This document shows, piece after piece, positions 42,244 through 51,273 of a stretch of 64,000 nt of DNA. The position numbers and the translations under genes were made by a program. How positions within the stretch are numbered: the stretch's first letter is position 1; every line of letters begins with the position of its first letter. A model generated the notes under the pieces. That model did no database searches. It was not told the origin of the DNA and was given only the letters and a program-made list of their open reading frames with translations. The stretch is taken from assembly GCF_012027725.1 (NCBI RefSeq), contig NZ_SJOU01000008.1, forward strand, positions 1 to 64,000, in the 5' to 3' direction. This DNA comes from Olsenella sp. SW781. Its GTDB lineage: Bacteria > Actinomycetota > Coriobacteriia > Coriobacteriales > Atopobiaceae.

Positions 42244-43011
42244 ATGGCCATGTCATCCGAGGAGCGCCGCGCGGCGATCCTCTCCATGCTCGACCGGGCC
42301 GCCTCCGTACAGGTGACGCAGCTCGCCGACGCGTTCGGCGTCAGCCGCGTGACGGCCCGCGCCGACCTCGACGCCCTGGCGCGAGACGGCAAGCTGCGCC
42401 GCACGCACGGCGGGGCCGTCTCGCTCTCCAAGACGCTCACCGTCTCCGTGCAGGAGCGGCGCATCAACGTGAACGTTGAGGCCAAGCGCGCAATCGCGCG
42501 GCTCGCGGCGCCGCTCGTGGAGGACGGCGACTCCGTGCTCGTGGACTCGGGCACCACGGCGCTCGAGCTCGTCCGCGCCATCTCGGGCCGTGCTGGCGTG
42601 ACCGTGGTGACCGACGACTTCACGATCGCGGACTACGTCGACCGCTCCGCCCCCTCGCTCGACGTCATCATGCTCGGCGGGAGCCTGCGCAAGGGCCACC
42701 GCTACACGGCGGGCCCGCTCGCCATGCGGACCCTCGAGGTGCTCCATCCCCGCAAGGCCTTCGTCACGCCCACCTCATATGTCCCCGGGCGGGGCCTCAT
42801 GACCAACAACCAGGACATGGCCGAGCTCAAGCGGGCATATCTGACCTGCGCCGACAGGACGTTCGTGCTCATGGACCAGAGCAAGGTCGGCGCCCCGGGG
42901 CTGCTCTGGTTTGGCACGCTCGCCGGCGTCGAGGCAGTGGTCATGGACGCGGACCCCGACGGCCTGGTTGCCGAGGACGCCGCCGAGCAGGGGTGCCGCG
43001 TTCTATACTGA
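42244..43011 (+). CDS. DeoR/GlpR-family regulator
   Basis: A 255-residue DeoR-family repressor. The helix-turn-helix (SVQVTQLADAFGVSRVTARA, residues about 19-38) is followed by LRRTHGGAV, the usual DeoR-family signature, and a phosphosugar-binding domain (VDSGTTALEL near 97, LMDQSKVG near 209). Known members sense sugar phosphates. It is divergent from the aldolase and only 45 bp ahead of a HAD phosphatase, so these may be its targets. Confidence 0.88.
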   Translation: MAMSSEERRAAILSMLDRAASVQVTQLADAFGVSRVTARADLDALARDGKLRRTHGGAVSLSKTLTVSVQERRINVNVEAKRAIARLAAPLVEDGDSVLVDSGTTALELVRAISGRAGVTVVTDDFTIADYVDRSAPSLDVIMLGGSLRKGHRYTAGPLAMRTLEVLHPRKAFVTPTSYVPGRGLMTNNQDMAELKRAYLTCADRTFVLMDQSKVGAPGLLWFGTLAGVEAVVMDADPDGLVAEDAAEQGCRVLY

Positions 43012-43055
43012 CCGCAGGGTCAGTCGGGGCGCGCCCCGGGCGAAGGGAGAAGAAC

Positions 43056-43871
43056 GTGGCCGTGAAGCTCATCCTCACCGACATCGACGGGACCATCCTC
43101 CCGCGGGGGCACCGACGCGTCTCAGAGCGCACCGTCTCGGCCTTCCATGCCGCGCTCGCGGCGGGGATTGCCGTGGGGCCCGCGAGCGGACGCGGCTACT
43201 CGTGGATTCCCGACTTCTTCGGCGGGGACGCGGCGTGCTGCGCCACCGCGCTCGCGACCAACGGCATGCAGGTCTACCTCGGTGGCGAGAAGGTCATGGA
43301 GCAGACGCTCGCCGCCGACGCCCTCGAGGCCGTGCGCGCGATCGTGGCGGAGGCCCCGCGTGCCGGCCTGGTCTGCTTCGACGATGCGACCCCGCTTCTG
43401 GTGGAGGGCTCCGTCGAGGACCTGGCATCCCACTTTCCCGCCTATGCCGAGCGCTGCCGCGTGACCCGCGCGCTGCCGGACTTCCCCGTGGTCAAGGCCA
43501 ATGTCTTCACCGGGGCGGGGGAGCGCGCCGCCGCGGCGTTGGTGGCGCGCCTCAACGACGAGGTCGCGGCCCTCGACGTCGACCGGGCCATGCCCACCTA
43601 CTCCAACATCATGCCCCGCGGCTGGAACAAGGGCGCCGCGGTGGCATGGATGGCCGAGTGCCTGGACGTGGGCCTTGACGAGGTCGTGGTCTTCGGCGAC
43701 GCGGACAACGACCTCCCCATGTTCTCCGCGGTGCCCAACTCCGTTGCCGTGGCGGGCGCCACGCCGGAGGCCGCCGCCGCCGCGCGCTGGCACATCGGCG
43801 CCTGCGAGGATGACGCCGTCGCGGCCGCGATCGAGGCGCTGGCCGCCGGCGCGTGGCCGTTTGCGGGGTAG
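43056..43871 (+). CDS. Cof-type HAD phosphatase
   Basis: A 271-residue HAD superfamily IIB (Cof) phosphatase. Motif I is LTDIDGTIL (residues 6-14), and motif IV is FGDADNDLPMF near 213-223. Such enzymes remove phosphate from sugar phosphates or nucleotides; the substrate is unknown. It uses a GTG start at 43056 with AAGGGAGAAG upstream; a GTG two codons later is possible. Its closeness to the DeoR gene suggests one operon. Confidence 0.87.
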   Translation: MAVKLILTDIDGTILPRGHRRVSERTVSAFHAALAAGIAVGPASGRGYSWIPDFFGGDAACCATALATNGMQVYLGGEKVMEQTLAADALEAVRAIVAEAPRAGLVCFDDATPLLVEGSVEDLASHFPAYAERCRVTRALPDFPVVKANVFTGAGERAAAALVARLNDEVAALDVDRAMPTYSNIMPRGWNKGAAVAWMAECLDVGLDEVVVFGDADNDLPMFSAVPNSVAVAGATPEAAAAARWHIGACEDDAVAAAIEALAAGAWPFAG

Positions 43872-43893
43872 GGGTATCCCGCGCCCCCGCGTC

Positions 43894-44050
43894 TCTCCGG
43901 GTACGTACACACCCTCTCCGGGTACGTACCAACTTTCAATCTTGATGTTCTTCTCGATAGCCTTCCTACCTGCGATTCTCTCTTTGCTAGGTACCAGACA
44001 AACAATTGAATCTCGTACGCATCCGGACGAGGGGTGTACGTACCCGGGAG
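43894..44050. repeat. GTACGTAC repeats flanking the response regulator promoter
   Basis: CTCCGGGTACGTAC occurs at 43894-43907 and 43915-43928, and an inverted copy GGGTGTACGTACCCGGGAG at 44032-44050. They enclose about 105 bp of relatively AT-rich DNA. They could be sites for the adjacent response regulator. Confidence 0.6.
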
Positions 44051-44080
44051 GGAGGCGGCCCCCAGGGCTATACTCGTGCC

Positions 44081-44803
44081 ATGGAGACGGGACCCGACAC
44101 CTTCCGCGTCCTCGTGGTGGAGGACGATGCCGCGCTCTCCGAGGTGGTCTGCACCTTCCTCGGGGACGAGGGCTACGCGTGCGTGCCGGCGTTCTCCGGA
44201 ACGGAGGCACTCCTGCTGGCAGATCGCGCGAGCGAGAAGAACGAGCCCTTCGACCTGGTGATCTTGGACCTCATGCTGCCCGGCGTCCCCGGGGAGGAGC
44301 TCATCGGCCGCCTGCGCTCGGCCGGCGTGGGCGCGCCCGTGATCGTGACCTCGGCGCGCTCCGCCGTGACGGACCGCGTGGGGCTGCTCCGCCTGGGCGC
44401 GAGCGACTACCTGACGAAGCCCTTCGACCTCGACGAGCTGCTCGCGCGCGTGGAGGTGCAGCTTCGTGACCGCGCTCGCGCGGCGGGGCGAGAGGGGCGG
44501 GCCGTCGCGGCCCTGCGCTTCGGCCTCTGGGAGCTCGACCCCGCCGCGCGAGCGTTTGCCGTGGACGGCGAGCCCCTGCGCCTCACGCGAACCGAGTTTG
44601 ACATCCTCGCCGCGATGATGCGCGAGCCCAGCCGCGTCTTCACCAAGCAGGCCCTCTTCGAGATCGTGCGCAACGAGGAGGCCCTGACGGAGGAGCGCAC
44701 CATATCCACGCACGTGAGCAACCTGCGCTCCAAGCTGCGCCCAACCGGCACCGACTCCTACATCCAGACCGTCTGGGGCATCGGCTTCAAGCTCCAGGCG
44801 TGA
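44081..44803 (+). CDS. OmpR-family response regulator
   Basis: A 240-residue response regulator: receiver domain (acidic pocket VVEDD at 13-16, phosphoacceptor Asp63 in ILDLMLPG, Lys in YLTKPFDLDE) and a winged-helix DNA-binding domain with LTRTEFDILAAM and VSNLRSKL. The ATG at 44081 lacks a Shine-Dalgarno sequence, but a TATACT box at 44069-44074 lies six bases before it, so the message may be leaderless. It forms a module with the ABC genes and the histidine kinase at 47494. Confidence 0.9.
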   Translation: METGPDTFRVLVVEDDAALSEVVCTFLGDEGYACVPAFSGTEALLLADRASEKNEPFDLVILDLMLPGVPGEELIGRLRSAGVGAPVIVTSARSAVTDRVGLLRLGASDYLTKPFDLDELLARVEVQLRDRARAAGREGRAVAALRFGLWELDPAARAFAVDGEPLRLTRTEFDILAAMMREPSRVFTKQALFEIVRNEEALTEERTISTHVSNLRSKLRPTGTDSYIQTVWGIGFKLQA

Positions 44804-44812
44804 TGCGTGCCA

Positions 44813-44874
44813 CGTGCCACTGGCGTCAGGTTCGTTTGGCACGCGTGCCAAACGAACCTGACGCCAGTGGCACG
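44813..44874. repeat. Perfect 62-bp palindrome without a loop
   Basis: Arm 44813-44843 (CGTGCCACTGGCGTCAGG then TTCGTTTGGCACG) is directly followed by its exact complement 44844-44874. It belongs to the GTCAGGTTTGTTTGG family and lies between the response regulator and the ABC ATPase, within what would otherwise be one operon. Confidence 0.95.
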
Positions 44875-44966
44875 GCGCCGATTTCTTGTCAAAGCCTTGT
44901 AGCTCTCTGAAGGGTTTTCCCACGCCTGCCGGGTAGTCTTTGGATAACCCGAGGATGGAGGCCACC

Positions 44967-45941
<975 letters not shown>

Positions 45942-45946
45942 GCGCC

Positions 45947-46711
45947 ATGACGGCCCTTGCCAACCAGCTGCGCTCCGCGTTCTACCTCGCCTCGCGCGAC
46001 GCCTACGTGAAGGGCGCCTTCGTGCTGCCGGCGTTGCTCGCCGTGTGGGCCATCCTGCTGGAGCTGCTCTTCCCCGATGCCGACATGCACGTGATCATTG
46101 AGGGGGCCGTCCTCAGCCTCGTCCGCACGGGGGCCCTCTTCGGCACCTGCCTTGCCATGTCGGGCATCGTCACGCATGACGTCTCGTCGGGCGGCCTGCG
46201 CGCGGCCACCCTCACGGCGCGCGGGCGAGAGGGGTACGTGGCCTCCCGGGTGATCCTGGCGCTGGTGCTCGCGGTTCTTCTCGGCCTGTGGTCCGCGCTG
46301 CTGAACATCCCCCTGCTTCTTGGCCCCAGCGTGGCCTTTGAGGGGATGCCCGCGGGCGAGCTGGCGCTTCGTGCGGTGGCATACGTCCTGGTGGGCTGGA
46401 CGTATGCCGTCTTTGGCATGCTCCTCCTCTGGCTCGCCCGAAGCCCCCGCGGCTTTGCCTCGGCGTTCTTCGCGGCGGTCATCCTGGGCGCGGGGGTGCT
46501 CAACGTGCTGCTCCTCGTGCCGGTGGCGGTGCTCATCCCGCTTTCCCAGGAGCTCGCCTTCGGGGCGTTCCAGCTTATCGTTCCCATCCTGCCGAGCGGC
46601 CTGCTCGGCGACGCCTTCGTGGCCGATGCCCGCCTCGTCGTGCTGCCCGTCGCCTACGTCGTCGTCTTCTGGGCGCTCTCGCGCCGCGTGATAGCGCGGG
46701 CTCCGCTCTAG
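45947..46711 (+). CDS. ABC-2 type permease (LanE/G-like)
   Basis: A 254-residue membrane protein with about six hydrophobic helices and a short cytoplasmic N-terminus (NQLRSAFYLASRDAYVKG). Size and layout match the ABC permeases of lantibiotic immunity or BcrB-type exporters. The start lies 5 bp after the ATPase stop codon, so translation is coupled. Substrate unknown. Confidence 0.82.
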   Translation: MTALANQLRSAFYLASRDAYVKGAFVLPALLAVWAILLELLFPDADMHVIIEGAVLSLVRTGALFGTCLAMSGIVTHDVSSGGLRAATLTARGREGYVASRVILALVLAVLLGLWSALLNIPLLLGPSVAFEGMPAGELALRAVAYVLVGWTYAVFGMLLLWLARSPRGFASAFFAAVILGAGVLNVLLLVPVAVLIPLSQELAFGAFQLIVPILPSGLLGDAFVADARLVVLPVAYVVVFWALSRRVIARAPL

Positions 46712-46730
46712 ACCAAAAGGAGGTCCCACC

Positions 46731-47492
46731 ATGGCAAACCAGCTTCGCGCCGCACTCTATGCGCTCGTGCGCAACTACCGGACGTGGGTCGCGCTCGCTC
46801 TCGTCGTGCTCGGCAAGGCGTATGCCGCCTGGAGTGTGACGCAGGGGGTGACCTACGGCCTGCAAGACTCGCTCTTCCGCGACAAGGCGCTCCTGCTCGT
46901 CGTCCTCTTTGCGGGGGCGGGGATCGCGGCCTTCGACCAGCGTGGCGGGGCGCTGCGCTCGGCGTGCTGCACGGAGCGCGGCCGGGCGGGCTATGTGGCC
47001 TCGCGCTTCGTGGCGGCGGCCGCGCTCGCCTTGGGCCTGCTCGCCGCGGCGGCGGTGCTGGACGTAATCGCCGGCGCGCTGGTTCCGGGCGCGTCCGTCA
47101 TCGCCGCGTCTCCGGCGATGTGCGCCCCGGAGCGCGTGCTCGCCGGCGTGCTCACGTACCTCACGGTCGCGGAGGTCGGCTTCGTGGCGGGCCTCGTCAC
47201 GAGGAGCCAGAGCGCGATCGCGGCAACGGGCCTCGTGGTCGTGGCATTCCTTGTGCTCTGCGTGCTCGTGCTGATCGTCGTGCCGGAGGGCTCGCCCACG
47301 CCCTTCGGGGTGACGCTCTCTGAGGCCATCGGCTTCGCGCTGCCCCTCGAGGGCCTCAAGGCCGACGTGGCGTTCGCGATGGTCGCTCGGCTCATGCCGC
47401 TCGACCCCCTGCGCGCCTTCGTGGTGCCCCTCGTGTGGGCGGCCGCGCTCCTCGCGCTGGCACGCTCCGCAATGGCGAGAAGGACGGTGTGA
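46731..47492 (+). CDS. ABC-2 type permease, second subunit
   Basis: A 253-residue membrane protein, similar in size and N-terminal pattern (NQLRAALYALVRNYRTWVAL) to the preceding permease; the two probably form a heterodimer with the ATPase. AAAGGAGGT precedes the ATG. It ends 1 bp before the histidine kinase start codon. Confidence 0.82.
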   Translation: MANQLRAALYALVRNYRTWVALALVVLGKAYAAWSVTQGVTYGLQDSLFRDKALLLVVLFAGAGIAAFDQRGGALRSACCTERGRAGYVASRFVAAAALALGLLAAAAVLDVIAGALVPGASVIAASPAMCAPERVLAGVLTYLTVAEVGFVAGLVTRSQSAIAATGLVVVAFLVLCVLVLIVVPEGSPTPFGVTLSEAIGFALPLEGLKADVAFAMVARLMPLDPLRAFVVPLVWAAALLALARSAMARRTV

Positions 47493-47493
47493 C

Positions 47494-47520
47494 GTGGAAA
47501 GGGGACAGTCCCTTTTCCAC
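47494..47520. repeat. 27-bp palindrome over the kinase start codon
   Basis: GTGGAAAGGGGAC-A-GTCCCTTTTCCAC is a near-perfect palindrome of the GGGACAGTCCC family. Its first three bases are the GTG start codon of the histidine kinase and it encodes that protein's first nine residues. Confidence 0.85.
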
Positions 47521-48366
47521 GCTCAGGGACGTCGGAGTCGTGACCTCGCGCGGCTGGCGGAGCTCCTCGACGGGGCGGCGGCAAACCCCGCGCCCCGCGC
47601 GCGCCTCGAGTCCGTCGACCCGGCGGTCGTGGCGCTCGCCCGCGCGGTGGACCGCCACTTGGATGCGGACCTCGAGCGCGACCTCGAGCGCCGCCGCGCA
47701 GACGAGCGCTTCCGCGAGCAGCTCGCCGCGCTCAGCCACGACATCCGCACCCCGCTCGCGGGCGCGCAGGGCTACCTACAGCTCGCCCGGCGCGCGGAGG
47801 ACCCCGAGCGCGCCGCCCGCTACCTCGAGGGCGCCGAGAAGCGCCTCGCGGCCATGCGCGTGCTCGTGGACGACCTCTTCTCGTACGCCCGCGCCGCGGA
47901 CCCGTCCTGGGAGCCGGAGCTCGAGACGTGCGACCTCGCCGCGATCGTGACGGAAGCGCTCGCGGACCGGTACGGGGCCTTCGTCGCTCGCGGCTGGGAG
48001 CCCGACGTCCGCGTGGGGGAGTGCGCGCCGGTGCTCGCGGCGCCGGATGCGCTCGCGCGCGTGATGGCCAACCTGCTTGAGAACGCACTGGTGCACGGCT
48101 GCGGGGCACCGCGCGTCCGCGCGGAGGGCGCCGGGCTCGCGATAGAGAACCCCGTGGCGCCCGCCGACGCCTCCCGGCTCGACGCCGCCCGCCTCACGGA
48201 GCGCTTCTACCAGGGGGACCCCGCGCGCAACTCCGGAGGCACGGGCCTCGGCCTCGCCGTCGCCCGCGCGCTCACGGAGGCGATGGGCGGAACGCTTACG
48301 GTGGGTGTCACCGCCGGCAAGCAGCTGTCCTTCTCGGCCCGCGTGGAGCTGCGTCGGGTTCCGTAG
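47494..48366 (+). CDS. Soluble sensor histidine kinase
   Basis: A 290-residue histidine kinase. The dimerisation/phosphoacceptor box is ALSHDIRTPLAG with His82, the N box is NLLENALVHG near 195-204, and the G box is GGTGLGLAVARAL near 250. No membrane helix is visible, so it is cytoplasmic, like kinases that sense through their ABC transporter. The GTG start at 47494 lies within a palindromic repeat, and I see no alternative in-frame start soon after. Its partner is the regulator at 44081. Confidence 0.85.
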   Translation: MERGQSLFHAQGRRSRDLARLAELLDGAAANPAPRARLESVDPAVVALARAVDRHLDADLERDLERRRADERFREQLAALSHDIRTPLAGAQGYLQLARRAEDPERAARYLEGAEKRLAAMRVLVDDLFSYARAADPSWEPELETCDLAAIVTEALADRYGAFVARGWEPDVRVGECAPVLAAPDALARVMANLLENALVHGCGAPRVRAEGAGLAIENPVAPADASRLDAARLTERFYQGDPARNSGGTGLGLAVARALTEAMGGTLTVGVTAGKQLSFSARVELRRVP

Positions 48367-48465
48367 CGGCAGGGTGGCGTAGAAAGCGCGTATGCCTGCC
48401 GCTTACAAAGAAGGCCGCCCGGCGAGAAGAACGACCTGCAGAGACGTTCTTCTCGCCGGACGGCC
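48366..48465. terminator. Double hairpin between kinase and lacC
   Basis: GCGGCAGG/CCTGCCGC (48366-48373 with 48395-48402) is followed by a 21-bp stem with one mismatch: 48413-48433 with 48445-48465, core CCGGCGAGAAGAACG, loop of 11. The flanking genes are convergent. The larger stem contains two inverted copies of the CGTTCTTCTCGCC word. Confidence 0.75.
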
Positions 48466-48502
48466 AGTGCGGTTCGGATGGATGCCCGTATGTCCGGAAT
48501 GC

Positions 48503-49438
48503 CTACGCGACCTTCTCGACGCTCGTGCCGGCGCGCAGCTCGTCGGCCACGGCCATGTCGAAGTGGCCGGTCGAGGGCGTGAGGCAGTTGGCGCTCGCGC
48601 AGGCCATCGCGTAGGCGAGCTGCTCCTCCACGGCCATGCCGCGTGCCATGGCGACGGCGAAGGCGCCCACCATCGTGTCGCCGGAGCCCACGGGGTTCAC
48701 CACGTCGATCTTGGGCGCGCGCCCGCGGAAGACGCCCTCGGAGCAGGCCATCACGGAGCCGTCGCCGCCCAGCGACACCACGACCTTCTCGATGCCGTAG
48801 GTCTCGTGCACCTCGCGCGCGGCGGCGTAGATCTCGTCGATGGACTCCGGCTTGCGGCCCAGAATCGCTTGGATCTCGTCCGTGTTGGGCTTGATCATCG
48901 TGGGACGCGCGGGGAGGCTGCCCACGAGAAGCGCGCCCGAGGTGTCCAAGATCGCCGGCTTGCCCGCCGCGCGCACGATCTCCACGAGCTCGCGGTAGAT
49001 GCCGTCTCCCGCGCCCTTGGGCACGGAGCCGTTGAAGGTCACCACGTCGGCGCGCGCCGCGATCTCGCCGACCTTCGCGCGCACGGCGGCGACCTCGTCG
49101 ACCGTCACGGGGCGTCCGGGCTCGAGGAACTCCGTGGAGCGGCCGTTAGGCTCCAGGACGTTGATGCAGCAGCGCGTCTCGGCGGCCACGTGCACGAAGT
49201 CGTGCTCGATGCCGTCGGCGTCCAGGAGCTCGCAGAGGAGCCGGCCGTTGTTGCCGCCCACAAAGCCCGTCGCCACGATCTTCTCGCCGCAGGTGGCGAC
49301 CGCGCGGGCGGCGTTCAGGCCCTTGCCGCCGGCGTTGTCGATGCACGTCTCCACGCGCATGACGGTGCCGTCTACGAGCGGGCATGCCAGCTGGTAGGCC
49401 TTGTCGATGGAGCTGTTGAGCGTGACGGTAGAGATCAT
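48503..49438 (-). CDS. lacC: Tagatose-6-phosphate kinase/1-phosphofructokinase family
   Basis: A 311-residue PfkB-type sugar kinase. The N-terminus STVTLNSSIDKAY and GGKGLNAARAV (about 37-47) are typical of the LacC/FruK branch; the catalytic loop is NPVGSGDTMVGAF near 245-257. With lacA and lacB nearby, LacC (tagatose 6-phosphate to tagatose 1,6-bisphosphate) is the best reading; FruK cannot be excluded. GGAGGAG precedes the ATG. It is divergent from the orphan EIIB. Confidence 0.85.
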   Translation of the reverse strand: MISTVTLNSSIDKAYQLACPLVDGTVMRVETCIDNAGGKGLNAARAVATCGEKIVATGFVGGNNGRLLCELLDADGIEHDFVHVAAETRCCINVLEPNGRSTEFLEPGRPVTVDEVAAVRAKVGEIAARADVVTFNGSVPKGAGDGIYRELVEIVRAAGKPAILDTSGALLVGSLPARPTMIKPNTDEIQAILGRKPESIDEIYAAAREVHETYGIEKVVVSLGGDGSVMACSEGVFRGRAPKIDVVNPVGSGDTMVGAFAVAMARGMAVEEQLAYAMACASANCLTPSTGHFDMAVADELRAGTSVEKVA

Positions 49439-49544
49439 GGCGTCTCCTCCTGAGTCAATGTGGGGTGTGCGCTCAGTGCATCTTATCCCGTTGCGGGCGA
49501 GTAAGATAGAAACCACTGGGGTACCACCGGGAGAAAGGTCAGAA

Positions 49545-50018
49545 ATGTCGGGGGCCGACGGCACGCTCGTGCGCATTGACAGCCGCCTCGTGCACGGGCA
49601 GGTGGCTGCCGCGTGGGTGCGTGCGATCGGCGCGCGCCGCATCGTCGTGGCCAATGACGAGGCCGCCGAAAACCCCATGCGGCAGCGCGTGATGCGCATG
49701 GCCGTCCCCCAGGGGGTCGAGGTGCTCTTCCAGACCGTGCCCGAGGCGGCCGACACGCTCCGGGCCCTGGGCGGCGACCCGACGCTCGCCGTGGTCGAGA
49801 CTCCCGCGGATGCCCTCGCGCTCGTGGAGGCGGGGGTGCGGCCGCGGGCGGTCAACGTGGGCAACCTGCACATGGCCGCAGGAAAGTGGCGGGTCGCCCC
49901 GGCCGTGGCCGTGGATGAGGGGGACTGCGCCGCGCTGCGGGCCCTGCGCGAGCGCGGCGTCGAGGTCGTGGTGCGACGCACGCCCCTCGCGCCCGAGGGG
50001 TCGCTCGACTGGCTCTAG
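49545..50018 (+). CDS. Orphan PTS mannose-family EIIB
   Basis: A 157-residue EIIB with the phosphohistidine motif RIDSRLVHGQ (His about 17) and the family's VNVGNLHMAAGKW segment. It has no EIIC, EIID or EIIA beside it. It lies alone on the plus strand among minus-strand lac genes. It could feed the PTS at 52841, or act as a phosphate-dependent regulator. GGGAGAAAGG precedes the ATG at 49545. Confidence 0.88.
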   Translation: MSGADGTLVRIDSRLVHGQVAAAWVRAIGARRIVVANDEAAENPMRQRVMRMAVPQGVEVLFQTVPEAADTLRALGGDPTLAVVETPADALALVEAGVRPRAVNVGNLHMAAGKWRVAPAVAVDEGDCAALRALRERGVEVVVRRTPLAPEGSLDWL

Positions 50019-50102
50019 CCCGCCCTGGGGGAGAATCGCGTGGGCCCTCGACCATGCCCGTTCTTCTCGCTTCGTGCCTCTGTCCAGCCTGCCCCGCCAT
50101 GA

Positions 50103-50146
50103 GGCCGGTCGGGCGGCATGCCCCTGCGGGTGCCGCCCGACCGGCC
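50103..50146. terminator. Bidirectional terminator between EIIB and lacB
   Basis: A perfect 16-bp stem GGCCGGTCGGGCGGCA (50103-50118 with 50131-50146) with a 12-nt loop between convergent genes. Confidence 0.8.
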
Positions 50147-50162
50147 GGAGTCGCGTCTGGGG

Positions 50163-50684
50163 CTAGTCGTGATACTCGCCGCGGTCCCACTTCTCGATGA
50201 ACTCGTCGAAGAAGTGCGGGTCCGCCTGGGCCTCGGCGTCGCAGCCCGCCTCGACGGCGTCGATCTTGGCGACGAGCGCGTCACGCTCGGGCGTGGGCTG
50301 ATAGCTCGCGGCGAGGAAGGCGTCGACGATGTCGGCGATGAGGAACTCGCCGGTGATCTTGCCGCCGAAGCCGATGACGTTGGCGTTCAGGCACTCGCGG
50401 GCGTGCACGGCGGTGGACATGTCGCGGACGAGCGCGCAGCGGGCGCCCGGGACCTTGTTCACGGCGTTGGTGATGCCCACGCCCGTGCCGCACATGACGA
50501 CGCCGGCATCGGCCTCGCCGGAGGCGACCTTCTCGCCCACGGCCTTGCCGTAGATGGGGTAGTGGGTGCGCGCGTGGTCGTAGGTGCCGCAGTCGATGAC
50601 GGTGTGGCCGCAGGCCTTGAGGTGGTCGGAGATGGCCATCTTCTCGTTGGTGACGATGTGATCGCAGCCGATCGCGATGATCAT
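50163..50684 (-). CDS. lacB: Galactose-6-phosphate isomerase subunit LacB
   Basis: A 173-residue RpiB-family protein, the usual LacB length (171). It starts [15 protein letters not shown] and carries [19 protein letters not shown] (about 64-82) with the active-site Cys, and the [15 protein letters not shown] segment. With LacA it converts galactose 6-phosphate to tagatose 6-phosphate. AAGGAGG lies before the ATG. It is 36 bp downstream of lacA in the same operon. Confidence 0.93.
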   Translation of the reverse strand: MIIAIGCDHIVTNEKMAISDHLKACGHTVIDCGTYDHARTHYPIYGKAVGEKVASGEADAGVVMCGTGVGITNAVNKVPGARCALVRDMSTAVHARECLNANVIGFGGKITGEFLIADIVDAFLAASYQPTPERDALVAKIDAVEAGCDAEAQADPHFFDEFIEKWDRGEYHD

Positions 50685-50720
50685 GGTGTCCTCCTTGGGT
50701 GTCGGGTTCCGGCGCTGGCG

Positions 50721-51149
50721 CTAGGCCATCTTGTTGAGCATGTCCACACGGATCTGGTGACGTCCGCCGGCGTAGGGCTCCGAGAGGAACTCGCGCACGA
50801 TCCCACGGGCGATCTCGTCGCCCACGACGGCCGACCCCATGGTGATGAGGCGCGCGTTGTTGTGCTGGCGCGTCATGAAGGCGGAGCGCTCGTCGGAGCA
50901 CTCGCAGGCGACCATGCCCTTGACCTTACAGGCGGCCATGTAGGAGCCGTCGCCGTAGCGATCGAAGGCAAAGCCGAGGCTGTCGGGGTTCTCGAGGAGG
51001 TCGTGCGCGACGGCGAGGGTGGAGTCCACGAGGTCCGCCGCGGGCTCCTCGCTCTTGTCAACGACCTCGTGTCCGAGCTCGACGAGGTAGGCCTTGACCG
51101 TCTCCTTGAGCGGCATGCCCTCAGCGTCAGATCCGATGACGATTCTCAT
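50721..51149 (-). CDS. lacA: Galactose-6-phosphate isomerase subunit LacA
   Basis: A 142-residue RpiB-family protein, the same length as known LacA proteins. It begins [19 protein letters not shown] and has the [17 protein letters not shown] segment. LacA lacks the CGTG loop of LacB, as expected for this subunit. The ATG at 51149 is preceded by GGAAAGGACAG. A CGAACAAATTG motif shared with the lacR/PTS intergenic region lies about 80 bp upstream, and the hairpin array begins beyond it. Confidence 0.92.
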   Translation of the reverse strand: MRIVIGSDAEGMPLKETVKAYLVELGHEVVDKSEEPAADLVDSTLAVAHDLLENPDSLGFAFDRYGDGSYMAACKVKGMVACECSDERSAFMTRQHNNARLITMGSAVVGDEIARGIVREFLSEPYAGGRHQIRVDMLNKMA

Positions 51150-51227
51150 AGCTGTCCTTTCCCCAGGGTGGCCTGCATAGGTGAATCTGCGAGAAGTGTA
51201 CTCGATTTCAAGGAATTCAAACAGATT

Positions 51228-51238
51228 CGAACAAATTG
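51228..51238 (-). promoter_or_regulatory. Candidate LacR site before lacA
   Basis: CGAACAAATTG is found here and again at 52764-52774 in the lacR/EIIA divergent promoter. The surrounding 40 bp are AT-rich and look like the lacA promoter region. Confidence 0.5.
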
Positions 51239-51273
51239 GCACAATACGGGCGCGGCGTGCGGTGCGGGGGAGT

